Source: Ralstonia sp. UNC404CL21Col (lineage in GTDB: Bacteria > Pseudomonadota > Gammaproteobacteria > Burkholderiales > Burkholderiaceae). From it: a stretch of DNA of 64,000 bases. The position numbers and the translations under genes were made by a program. The notes under the pieces are model-generated. The model saw only the letters and a program-made list of their open reading frames with translations. It searched no databases and had not been told where the DNA came from. The first letter of the stretch is position 1, and each line of letters starts with the position of its first letter. Positions 1-7,698 of this stretch are shown one piece after another. The stretch is taken from contig NZ_JIBE01000004.1 of assembly GCF_000620465.1 (NCBI RefSeq), positions 682,001 through 746,000 of the forward strand, read 5' to 3'.

Positions 1-1
1 G

Positions 2-652
2 GACGTCCGCGATGAAGCATCGGTTCAGCGCGCCTTCCAGACCATCATCGCGCTGGCCAAGCGCATCGATGTGCTGGTCAACAGTGCCGGCGTAACGCTG
101 CTGGGTGCGACCGAAGAAACGTCGATCGCCGAAGCGCAGGCGCTGTTCGACACCAACGTGTTCGGCATCTTGCGGACCACGCGAGCAGTGTTGCCCCACA
201 TGCGCACACAGCGCTCGGGGCGGATCGTCAATATCAGCTCGGTGCTCGGCTTTCTGCCTGCGCCCTACATGGGCCTGTATTCGGCATCCAAACATGCCGT
301 GGAAGGCATGTCGGAGACGCTGGATCACGAAGTGCGCAAGTTCGGCATTCGTGTCGCGCTGGTCGAGCCCTCGTTCACCAAGACGAGCCTGGACGCCAAC
401 GCGCCCGATGTGGCGGCCAAGGTCTCGGCCTACGACGCGGAGCGCGGCGCAGTTTCGCAGACGATTCGAACGAGTGTTCAAAAGGCTCCGGAGGCCGATA
501 GCGTCGCGAGCACGGTCGTCGAGGCTGCGCTCGGTGCATGGAAGATGCGCCGCACGCCCAAGGGCGAGGCGACGCTGCTGAGCAGGCTGCGCCGCTTCAT
601 GCCGTCAGGCCCGGTGGACTCGGGCTTGAGGAAGACGTTCGGCCTGTCCTGA
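2..652 (+). CDS. Short-chain dehydrogenase/reductase, 5' truncated
   Basis: The reading frame is open to the left edge, so the start and the N-terminal glycine-rich nucleotide-binding loop lie outside the window; 216 residues are visible. The Rossmann-fold motif LVNSAG (NNAG-like), the catalytic Tyr/Lys in YSASK and the following helix identify a classical SDR. The segment FDTNVFGILRTTRAVLPHM and the FGIRVALVEPS tail resemble the large group of unspecific oxidoreductases with a C-terminal extension, so no substrate can be named. It ends 72 bases before an MFS exporter on the same strand and may be co-transcribed with it. The SDR family is certain; its function is unknown. Confidence 0.85.
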   Translation, partial: DVRDEASVQRAFQTIIALAKRIDVLVNSAGVTLLGATEETSIAEAQALFDTNVFGILRTTRAVLPHMRTQRSGRIVNISSVLGFLPAPYMGLYSASKHAVEGMSETLDHEVRKFGIRVALVEPSFTKTSLDANAPDVAAKVSAYDAERGAVSQTIRTSVQKAPEADSVASTVVEAALGAWKMRRTPKGEATLLSRLRRFMPSGPVDSGLRKTFGLS

Positions 653-724
653 GACTGAAGCTGCAGCTCGAGCGTGTTACCTGAAACAGACCCGGCGGCC
701 CATCGTCGACATCGGAAGAATCCC

Positions 725-2170
725 ATGACGCCTCTCGACAGCGCAGCACCCGGAGCATCTGCCACGATTACCGCGGCGTTGCCCACCACACAGACCGACA
801 CCGCATCGCCGTGGCCAGTGTTCTGGATCGCCAGCGTGGCGGTGTTTCTGGTCTCGATGGACGGCACGATGCTGTTCGCCGCCTTCAGCGCTTTACGCGC
901 TGGCTTTCCTCACGCCACGGCAGCGGACCTTTCGTGGGTGCTGAATGCCTATACCGTAGCGTACGCGGCAACGCTCATTCCATCGGGCGGATTGGCGGAC
1001 AAGCATGGGCGCAAGAAGGTGTTTCTGATCGGTGTCGCATTGTTCCTTGCGGCGTCCGTTGCGTGTGGCCTGTCGCCGAGTGTCGGGTGGCTCGTCGCAG
1101 CCCGCGTGCTGCAGGCTGTTGGCGCAGCGTTGCTGACGCCCGCGTCGCTCTCGCTCGTGCTGGCGGCGTTCCCCGTCAGCAAGCGCGCGGTGGCGATCAG
1201 CCTGTGGGGCGCGGTCGGTGCGCTGGCCGCTGCGGTGGGCCCAAGCCTCGGGGCGTTCGTGATCGCATCGATCGGCTGGCAGTGGGCGTTCTATCTGAAC
1301 GTGCCCCTGGGCCTGACGGCGATGTGGCGTGGCGCCACCCTTCTCGTCGAGACAAGACAGCACGGCACCAAACGCCCGCTGGATCTGTTCGGGATGGGCC
1401 TGCTGATGATCGGCACAGCGGCTTTGGCGCTGTCCATCGTGCAATCGGAGTCGCCGGGATGGTCGCGCGATGAACTCCTCGGGATTGCCGCCATCGGGCT
1501 CGCGTGCATCGTCGGATTTGTGGCGTGGGCTCGCGTTGCACAGGCGCCGCTCGTCGATTTGACGCTGTTTCGCAACCCGACTTACCGATACGTCAATCTC
1601 GCCACGTTGAGCTTCGGCACGGCGTTCTCGATGATGTTCTTCGGCTTCTTTTTCTACATGAAGTCGATCTGGCATTACTCGCTGCCGGTGGCGGGGCTGG
1701 CCATCACGCCAGGGCCGCTGCTGGTGATTCCGGTGGCCATGCTCTCCGGCCGGATCGCGAGCCGGCATGGCCATCGCCCACTGTTGGTCGCGGGCAGCGT
1801 GCTCTATGCGAGCAGTGCCGTCTGGTTTTTGCTGGTGCCCGGCCTGACTCCCGCCTACCTGACCCACTGGCTGCCCGGCATGCTGCTCAGCGGCGTGGGC
1901 GTTGGCATGGTGCTGCCGTCGCTGTCGGGGGCCGCGGTCAGTCATTTGCCTGCCGAGCACTACGCGGTCGGCGGCGCAATCAACCAGGCGATACGGCAAA
2001 TCGGTTCCGTCATGGGCGTCGCCCTGACGGTGCTGCTGCTCGGCGGCACCGGTCTGCAGCGCGCCGACTTCAATGCGCTCTACCTCTGCCATATGAGCCT
2101 GGCACTGCTGACCGCAGTCCTGTGCCTGCCCGTCAACACGCTGCCCCGGGCCCTTGTTCGGTCCAGGTGA
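725..2170 (+). CDS. MFS drug efflux transporter, DHA2 (EmrB/QacA) type
   Basis: 481 residues, about 14 predicted membrane segments, the length and layout of the DHA2 proton antiporters that export hydrophobic drugs. After an Ala/Thr-rich cytoplasmic start, helix 1 carries the FLVSMDGTM stretch (usual LDxTIVNVALP position), followed by the motif-A loop GGLADKHGRKKVF and the helix-5 motif-C-like stretch GAVGALAAAVGPSLGAF. I chose the ATG at 725 because the upstream GTG at 674 adds a charged, non-membrane tail with no ribosome site. Substrate unknown; the preceding SDR may be in the same transcript. A strong hairpin follows at 2230-2256. Confidence 0.85.
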   Translation: MTPLDSAAPGASATITAALPTTQTDTASPWPVFWIASVAVFLVSMDGTMLFAAFSALRAGFPHATAADLSWVLNAYTVAYAATLIPSGGLADKHGRKKVFLIGVALFLAASVACGLSPSVGWLVAARVLQAVGAALLTPASLSLVLAAFPVSKRAVAISLWGAVGALAAAVGPSLGAFVIASIGWQWAFYLNVPLGLTAMWRGATLLVETRQHGTKRPLDLFGMGLLMIGTAALALSIVQSESPGWSRDELLGIAAIGLACIVGFVAWARVAQAPLVDLTLFRNPTYRYVNLATLSFGTAFSMMFFGFFFYMKSIWHYSLPVAGLAITPGPLLVIPVAMLSGRIASRHGHRPLLVAGSVLYASSAVWFLLVPGLTPAYLTHWLPGMLLSGVGVGMVLPSLSGAAVSHLPAEHYAVGGAINQAIRQIGSVMGVALTVLLLGGTGLQRADFNALYLCHMSLALLTAVLCLPVNTLPRALVRSR

Positions 2171-2229
2171 TTCGCCCGCCCGTCTGCCGGCGAAACCCGC
2201 GCAATTCGTAGAGCACGTGGCAAAGCGTG

Positions 2230-2256
2230 GGGTGAATTCCGTGAGCGAATTCACCC
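2230..2256. terminator. Bidirectional hairpin between convergent genes
   Basis: A perfect 10-bp inverted repeat, GGGTGAATTC and GAATTCACCC, with a 7-base loop, lies between the stop of the MFS exporter (2170) and the stop of the hydrolase on the other strand (2265). No T-run follows on either strand, so it may be a weak or Rho-assisted terminator or an mRNA 3'-end stabiliser. Confidence 0.55.
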
Positions 2257-2264
2257 TACACAAC

Positions 2265-3221
2265 TCAGTCGGCCGCGCGCGAACGCATGTTGGTCTCGGC
2301 TTGCGGAGCGTTGATGAAACGCACCAGCTCGGTCATGGTGGCCTCGGGCGCCTCTTCCATCAGCCAGTGGCCGGCGCCGTTGATGGTGACGCCGTTCACG
2401 TTGGTCGCCACCATCCGAGCCTGCTCGATCAGGAAGGCGCCGGAAGCCTTTTCGCCCGCCAGTACAAGCATCGGCATCTTGAGCGGCGTCTTGGCAAAGC
2501 CCGCAAAGTCCACCGCATCCTTCGGGAAGGCGTGGAAATATTCGAACCCTGCCGCCATGCGCCCGGGTTGGCCGTAGGTGCGCGCGTAGAACTGGCGGTC
2601 GGCTTCGGGCACCGAGTGCTTGGGATCGGCCGCAAAGTCGTTCCAGAAGTGCTCGAAGTAGATGCGCTCGCGGCCTTGCACCAGCTTGAGCGGCGTGTCG
2701 CCATAGAAGTGGAAGTGCCACAGGTCGCGCAGCAGCCAGACCTTCTGCCAATCACCCACGCCGGGCAGGAAGGCGTCCATGAGCGTGATGCTTTCCACTT
2801 CGTCGGGGTATTGCGCGGCATAGGCGTACGCCACCATCAGACCGATGTCGTGGCCGACCAGCTTGACCTTGCGATAGCCCATGGCCTGCACCATGGCGTG
2901 GATATCCTGCGCGAGCGTCGTCTTGTCGAAGCCCGACGCGGGAATCGACGAGGTGCCCGCGCCCGGCAGGTCTGGAGCCAACACTACGCGGCGGTCGGCC
3001 AGACGCGGAATCAGCGGCAGCCACATGTGACTGGTCTCGGCATAGCCATGCAGCAGCACAACGGGGGTTTCGGAGCCGTTGCCGGCCTGCAGCGTGTGAA
3101 TCTGCAGGCCCGCGGCGTCGACCATGCGGTCATGCACGGCGGGTGCGGCATGCGCTTGCAGCGCCGCCAGGCCGATGAGGGCAGCGCCCAGGTGGCGCAC
3201 CAGGTTGGGAAGAATCTTCAT
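2265..3221 (-). CDS. Exported alpha/beta hydrolase, epoxide hydrolase-like
   Basis: 318 residues with a clear Sec signal peptide (residues 1-25, cleavage after AHA). The fold markers are VVLLHGYAETSHMW (oxyanion HG, about 58-59), a nucleophile elbow VGHDIG with Asp125 in place of Ser, and a catalytic His near 285 in GAGHW. An Asp nucleophile is typical of epoxide hydrolases and haloalkane/fluoroacetate dehalogenases, not esterases, so hydrolysis of an epoxide or C-halogen bond is the family expectation. Secretion is uncommon for those enzymes but occurs. It lies 55 bases downstream of an SDR on the same strand, and both are probably controlled by the divergent LysR gene at 4151. Exact substrate unknown. 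Confidence 0.8.
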   Translation of the reverse strand: MKILPNLVRHLGAALIGLAALQAHAAPAVHDRMVDAAGLQIHTLQAGNGSETPVVLLHGYAETSHMWLPLIPRLADRRVVLAPDLPGAGTSSIPASGFDKTTLAQDIHAMVQAMGYRKVKLVGHDIGLMVAYAYAAQYPDEVESITLMDAFLPGVGDWQKVWLLRDLWHFHFYGDTPLKLVQGRERIYFEHFWNDFAADPKHSVPEADRQFYARTYGQPGRMAAGFEYFHAFPKDAVDFAGFAKTPLKMPMLVLAGEKASGAFLIEQARMVATNVNGVTINGAGHWLMEEAPEATMTELVRFINAPQAETNMRSRAAD

Positions 3222-3276
3222 GATGATCTCCAGCCGTGCCGCACGCGGTGTGCGGCACGCCGTAACAAGGATTGGG

Positions 3277-4038
3277 TTAGAGCTGGCTCATGCCGCCGTC
3301 GGCAATGATTTCCGTGCCGACAATGAAGGCCGATTCGGGTGCCGACAGGTGCAAGACCGTCAATGCAATCTCTTCCGGCTGACCAAAGCGGCCCAAGGGG
3401 ATCTGGCTCTGGATCTGTGCGGCGGTGGCCGATAGCGTGTCGGCATCCAGGCCGAGCTTGCCGTACAGCGGCGTCGTGACCGGGCCGGGGCTGACCACAT
3501 TCACGCGGATGCCCGCGCCGATCAGTTCGCCCGAGAGCGTCTTCGCCAGCGAAATCAGCGCAGCCTTGCTCGCCGCATAGACCGACGAATTCGGCATCCC
3601 GATGTGCGCGTTGATGGAGCCATTCAGCACGATCGACGTGCCCTTGTTGAGAATGGGCAGCAGCGCCTGGATCTGGAAGAACGCACCCTTCACGTTGGCG
3701 TTGAAGGTCGCATCCCACAGGGCTTCGTCCACGTCCGGGACGGCAGCAAACCTGGCCATGCCGGCATTGATGAACACGGCGTCCAGACGCACACCCGCCT
3801 CCTGCAGCTGACGGTTCAGCTCGCGTGCGGCGGCCACGGTGCCGGTTTCATTGCGGATGGCGATGGCCGCATTGCCGCCCACCGTGCCGAGCGTGGCGCG
3901 CGCCGTTTCCAGCGCTGCCGCATCGCGGCCGGTAATGACCACGCGGGCGCCTTCCCGCGCAAATGCCTGGGCGGCTGCCAGGCCAATACCGCTGTTGCCG
4001 CCAGTGACCAGAACGGTCTTGCCTTCGAAGCGATTCAT
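3277..4038 (-). CDS. Short-chain dehydrogenase/reductase
   Basis: 253 residues, a full-length classical SDR: nucleotide loop TGGNSGIG (12-19), INAG (90-93), catalytic Tyr154 and Lys158 in YAASK, and a PGPV substrate-loop motif. The ATG at 4038 has GGAGG nine bases upstream; the longer upstream frame has no support. The glycine-rich loop is followed by a basic TGRD at 36-39, suggesting NADP(H) preference, which is inference. First gene of a two-gene unit with the exported hydrolase, divergent from the LysR regulator at 4151. This layout is common for detoxification or quinone/ketone reduction operons, but no substrate can be read from the sequence. Confidence 0.88.
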   Translation of the reverse strand: MNRFEGKTVLVTGGNSGIGLAAAQAFAREGARVVITGRDAAALETARATLGTVGGNAAIAIRNETGTVAAARELNRQLQEAGVRLDAVFINAGMARFAAVPDVDEALWDATFNANVKGAFFQIQALLPILNKGTSIVLNGSINAHIGMPNSSVYAASKAALISLAKTLSGELIGAGIRVNVVSPGPVTTPLYGKLGLDADTLSATAAQIQSQIPLGRFGQPEEIALTVLHLSAPESAFIVGTEIIADGGMSQL

Positions 4039-4150
4039 GATGTCCTCCAGTAGGAAAGTTGAACTTGAACAATCGCGTGACTGCAGTGTGGACGCGGGCA
4101 AGCGGTTTGCCATACGATCCGGACGATGAACACGTTCGAAGGAATTGCAC

Positions 4151-5089
4151 ATGTTGACGGACGAAGAATTGGCGCTGCTGGAAGCCATCCGGCAAACCGG
4201 CAGCCTGTCGCGTGCGGCAGCGCACTTGGGCAAGGCGCCGTCGACCGTGTCGTACGCCGCACGGCAGCTGGAGCAGCGCTTCGACGCCCTGCTGTTTGAC
4301 CGGCGCCGCTACCGGCTGCAGCTCACGCCCGCCGGGCAACTGCTCGTGGAAGAAGCCGCGCGGCTGGCGCAGGACGTCTCGCGCGTGACGCAGCGCGTGC
4401 GGCAGGTGGCCAACGGCTGGGAAGACCGCTTGTGGATCGTGACGGACGAACTGCTGGAGTTCGAATCGCTCATGCCCGTGATGCACGCGTTCGATGCGCT
4501 GCAATCGGGCGTGGCGCTGCGCGTGACGCACGAAGTGCTGGCCGGCACCTGGGAGGCCCTGCGCGATGGCCGTGCCGATCTCGTCATCGGGGCGACCAAC
4601 GAGCCGCCTTCCATCCCGAACCTCGGGTGGTTCGAGTTGGGGGTGGTGGAATGGGTGTTTGCCGTGTCGCCTCGGCATCCGCTTGCCGCCATCGACGCGC
4701 CGCTCACGCGCGAGGAAATCGCCCGGCATCGCGCCGTGGTGGTGGCCGATTCGGCGCGCACCACCGCCGGCCGCGCCTACGGCATGCTCAGCGGGCAGCC
4801 CACGCTGGCCGTGCCCAGCATGCGCGCCAAGACGCTGGCCCAGCGCGACGGCCTGGGCGTCGGTTGGCTGCCGAGGCACCGCGTGGCCTCCCTGCTTGCG
4901 CGCGGCGAGCTGGTGGAAAAGCGCACCACCGATCCGCGCGAGCCGAACCTGCTCTACGTCGGCTGGCGCAGCGGCAAAGGTCAAGGGGACGGCGACGGCG
5001 AAGGCCGCGCACTGCAATGGTGGCTTGAGCAGCTACGGCAGCCACGCCTGGCCAAGCGGCTGGTGCAGGGTGTCGACGTGTTCGCCTGA
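4151..5089 (+). CDS. LysR-family transcriptional regulator
   Basis: 312 residues. N-terminal winged helix-turn-helix (about 1-60: ALLEAIRQTGSLSRAAAHLGKAPSTVSYAARQLEQ) and a C-terminal periplasmic-binding-like co-inducer domain. The ATG at 4151 has AAGGA seven bases upstream; a TTG six bases earlier is less likely. It is divergent from the SDR-hydrolase pair with a 112-base shared promoter region, the usual arrangement for a LysR protein controlling its neighbour and itself. The inducer cannot be predicted. Confidence 0.9.
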   Translation: MLTDEELALLEAIRQTGSLSRAAAHLGKAPSTVSYAARQLEQRFDALLFDRRRYRLQLTPAGQLLVEEAARLAQDVSRVTQRVRQVANGWEDRLWIVTDELLEFESLMPVMHAFDALQSGVALRVTHEVLAGTWEALRDGRADLVIGATNEPPSIPNLGWFELGVVEWVFAVSPRHPLAAIDAPLTREEIARHRAVVVADSARTTAGRAYGMLSGQPTLAVPSMRAKTLAQRDGLGVGWLPRHRVASLLARGELVEKRTTDPREPNLLYVGWRSGKGQGDGDGEGRALQWWLEQLRQPRLAKRLVQGVDVFA

Positions 5090-5297
5090 AACTTCGCCGG
5101 GCCGCCTGATGTTGCCTATGCTGGGATGGCGCCGACGCCGCATTGCCCGTCTGCGCCTACAGGCGACGTCGACTGTTGCGGAATGATCAACGTTGCGGCG
5201 TTTGTCTTCTGACAAACCCTCGGTTTGGTCAACGCGCGCTGTCGGCCAGCGTTAATCGATCACGCACGTATCTCCGTGCCTCGTTGAGGGTCTCGTT

Positions 5298-5849
5298 ATG
5301 AAACTGTCTGCGTTGATGTTTTCGATGGGTGCGCTGGTGATGGGGTCGGCGTTTGCGCAGGGCACGGCTGCACCTGTCACCGCACCGGCAGCCGCCCCGG
5401 CGGCCGTTCATGCGGTTTGCAAGGACGGCACGCCCTACAGCGGCGCGACGCTCAAGGGCGCTTGCCGCGGCCATGGTGGAGTCGACAAGAAAGCCAGCGC
5501 AGGCGGTGCCCCGGCAGCCGCGCCGGCCGCGCCCGCAGCAGCACCTGCCGCTCCGGCTGCCGCCAAACCTGCGGCTGCAGCGCCGGCTGCACCTGCCGCA
5601 GCACCCGCTCCAGCTCCGGCGCCCGCAGCCAAACCCGCAGCCGCAGCGCCGGCCAAACCGGCCGCAGCAGCCGCCACCGTTGCCCCCGGCGGTGGCCCCG
5701 ACAAGGTGTGGGCCAATGCCAGCACCAAGGTCTACCACTGCCCGGGCGATCGCTACTACGGCAAGACCAAGCAGGGCGAATACATGACCGAAGCCGATGC
5801 CAAGGCCGCCGGCATCCGCCCAAGCCGCGGCAAGGCCTGCACCAAGTAA
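5298..5849 (+). CDS. Secreted Ala/Pro-rich protein, DUF3761-like
   Basis: 183 residues. A signal peptide (1-21, MGSAFA then Q) precedes a short cysteine-containing unit ([25 protein letters not shown]) resembling the DUF3761 pattern, then roughly 80 residues of low-complexity Ala/Pro/Lys repeats, then a C-terminal unit with [29 protein letters not shown]. That end unit is widespread at the C-terminus of small secreted betaproteobacterial proteins. The AP-rich middle looks like a flexible periplasmic spacer. The ribosome site is weak (GAGGG, nine bases upstream). Function unknown. A GC hairpin ends the transcript at 5872-5899. Confidence 0.75.
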   Translation: MKLSALMFSMGALVMGSAFAQGTAAPVTAPAAAPAAVHAVCKDGTPYSGATLKGACRGHGGVDKKASAGGAPAAAPAAPAAAPAAPAAAKPAAAAPAAPAAAPAPAPAPAAKPAAAAPAKPAAAAATVAPGGGPDKVWANASTKVYHCPGDRYYGKTKQGEYMTEADAKAAGIRPSRGKACTK

Positions 5850-5871
5850 GGCACGCCTGACGCCCGCCCGC

Positions 5872-5899
5872 ACGCCGCGGCCCCACCGGGTCGCGGCGT
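5872..5899 (+). terminator. GC-rich hairpin after the DUF3761-like gene
   Basis: Inverted repeat ACGCCGCG and CGCGGCGT (8 bp) with a 12-base loop, then CTTCCATTTC. It sits 23 bases after the stop and 30 bases before the SulP start, so it probably separates the two transcripts. Confidence 0.5.
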
Positions 5900-5928
5900 C
5901 TTCCATTTCAGCCTGATCACCGCGTCGC

Positions 5929-7698
5929 ATGCCGCCGAGCACCGAACATCCCGCCGCCGCCCTGCAACACCCCGAGAGCTTCGCCCCGCTGGATGCGCCG
6001 CCCCAGCCGCCACAGCAGCGGGTCGTGCGCGACGTCATCGCCGGGTTCTCGATTGCAGGTCTGTTGCTGCCCGAAGCCGTTGCCTATGCGGGCATCGCAA
6101 GCCTGCCGCCGCAAGCCGGGTTGATCGCGCTGATGTGCGGCCTAGTGGTTTATTCGCTGCTCGGCACGAGCCGCTTTGCCATTGTCTCGGCCACGTCGTC
6201 GTCAGCGGCCGTGCTGTTTGCCACGGTGTTGTCGGAACCGGGGGCCAGCGGTGCGACGGCGCTCACGATGGCGGCGGCGCTCATCATCGCCACGGGTGTG
6301 CTGTTCATCCTGGCCGGTGCGGCTCGGCTGGGCGGCATGTCGGATTTCATCGCGCGGCCGGTGCTGCGCGGCTTCACGTTCGGGCTGGCCCTGACGATTG
6401 CCATCAAGCAGCTGCCCAAGATCCTCGACGTGGCGGTTCATCACAGCGACACGCCCCGCGTTGCGCTCGACCTCATCGCCGGCGCGGCTGGCGCCAATCC
6501 GTACAGCGCAGCATTGGGCGCCGTCGCACTTGCCCTGCTTTTCGGCCTTGGGCGCTGGGGGCGCATTCCGGCCACGCTGGTCGTCATCGTGCTGGCCATC
6601 GCGGCCGGCTACTGGGTCGACTGGCACGCGCACGGCATTGCCGTCGTCGGCCATATCGACCTGCAGAACATCAGCTTCGGCGTGCCCGACCTGGGTCGCG
6701 CGCAATGGATGCAAAGCGCCGAACTCGGCTTCGCACTCATGCTGATCCTCTACGCCGAGTCCTACGGTTCGATCCGCAACTTCGCGCTCAAGCACGGCGA
6801 CAGCATCTCGGCCAACCGGGACCTCGTCGCACTCGGCTGCGCGAATCTGCTCTCCGGCCTGCTGCACGGCATGCCCGTCGGCGCCGGATACTCAGCCACG
6901 TCTGCCAACGAAGCCGCGGGCGCGCAATCGCGTCTGGCCGGGCTGTGCGCGGCGGCCGTGGTCGCGCTGATCGTGTGGCTGTTCCTGCCGCAGCTCGCGC
7001 GCATTCCCGAGCCGGTGCTGGCGGCCATCGTGATCTTTGCAGTCAGCCACTCGCTGCATCCGGCCGTCTTCAAACCGTACTGGGCGTGGCGCCGCGATCG
7101 GCTGGTGGTGATTGCCGCGTTGCTCGCCGTGCTGGTGCTGGGCGTGCTGCACGGGCTGCTGGCCGCGATCGGCGTGAGCCTGCTGCTCACCCTGCGCCAG
7201 CTCTCCGAGCCCAACGTGAGCGTGCTCGGCCGCCTGCGCGAGAGCCACGATTTCGTCGATGTGTCTCTGCATCCGGAAGCCAAGCCGCTGCCGGGGGTGC
7301 TGATCATCCGGCCCGAGGTGCCGCTGTTCTTCGCCAATACCGAACGCGTGCTCGGCAAGGTGCGCGCGATGCTGCAACAGCCGCACGAGCCCGCGCTGCG
7401 CACCATCATGCTGAGCCTGGAAGAAACGCCGGACGTGGACGGCTCGGCCATCGAAGCGCTGCGCATCTTTGCCGCCGAATGCGCGGCGCGCGGCCTGCAA
7501 CTGATGCTGGTGCGGCTCAAGCCGCGCGCATTGACCGTCTTGCAGCGCGCGACCGACAACACGCTACGCCCCGAGATGCTGCACGAATTGAGCGTGGACG
7601 AGTGTGTGCAGTCGCTGGCGGCAGCGCCGAGCACACCCGCTGGCGCCCAGGTCGACAAGGCCACGGCATCACCGTCAGCCCCGGCGCCGGCAGACTAA
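5929..7698 (+). CDS. SulP-family anion transporter with STAS domain
   Basis: 589 residues. The N-terminal transport core begins with VIAGFSIAGLLLPEAVAYAGIASLPPQAGL, matching the SulP signature after the first amphipathic segment, and spans about residues 35-430. A C-terminal cytoplasmic STAS domain (about 455-565) includes the VDGSAIEALR loop, where regulated STAS proteins usually have a DxS(G) motif. Members carry sulfate, bicarbonate or dicarboxylates; nothing here chooses between them. No Shine-Dalgarno is visible before the ATG at 5929 and no other start gives the full first helix. Its stop overlaps the convergent acvB stop by 4 bases. Confidence 0.85.
   Translation: MPPSTEHPAAALQHPESFAPLDAPPQPPQQRVVRDVIAGFSIAGLLLPEAVAYAGIASLPPQAGLIALMCGLVVYSLLGTSRFAIVSATSSSAAVLFATVLSEPGASGATALTMAAALIIATGVLFILAGAARLGGMSDFIARPVLRGFTFGLALTIAIKQLPKILDVAVHHSDTPRVALDLIAGAAGANPYSAALGAVALALLFGLGRWGRIPATLVVIVLAIAAGYWVDWHAHGIAVVGHIDLQNISFGVPDLGRAQWMQSAELGFALMLILYAESYGSIRNFALKHGDSISANRDLVALGCANLLSGLLHGMPVGAGYSATSANEAAGAQSRLAGLCAAAVVALIVWLFLPQLARIPEPVLAAIVIFAVSHSLHPAVFKPYWAWRRDRLVVIAALLAVLVLGVLHGLLAAIGVSLLLTLRQLSEPNVSVLGRLRESHDFVDVSLHPEAKPLPGVLIIRPEVPLFFANTERVLGKVRAMLQQPHEPALRTIMLSLEETPDVDGSAIEALRIFAAECAARGLQLMLVRLKPRALTVLQRATDNTLRPEMLHELSVDECVQSLAAAPSTPAGAQVDKATASPSAPAPAD

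Noticed and set aside
5353-5787. Alternative frames in the Ala/Pro-rich gene
   Set aside because: The repeat codons open all frames; only 5298-5849 has a signal peptide and the conserved C-terminal unit.
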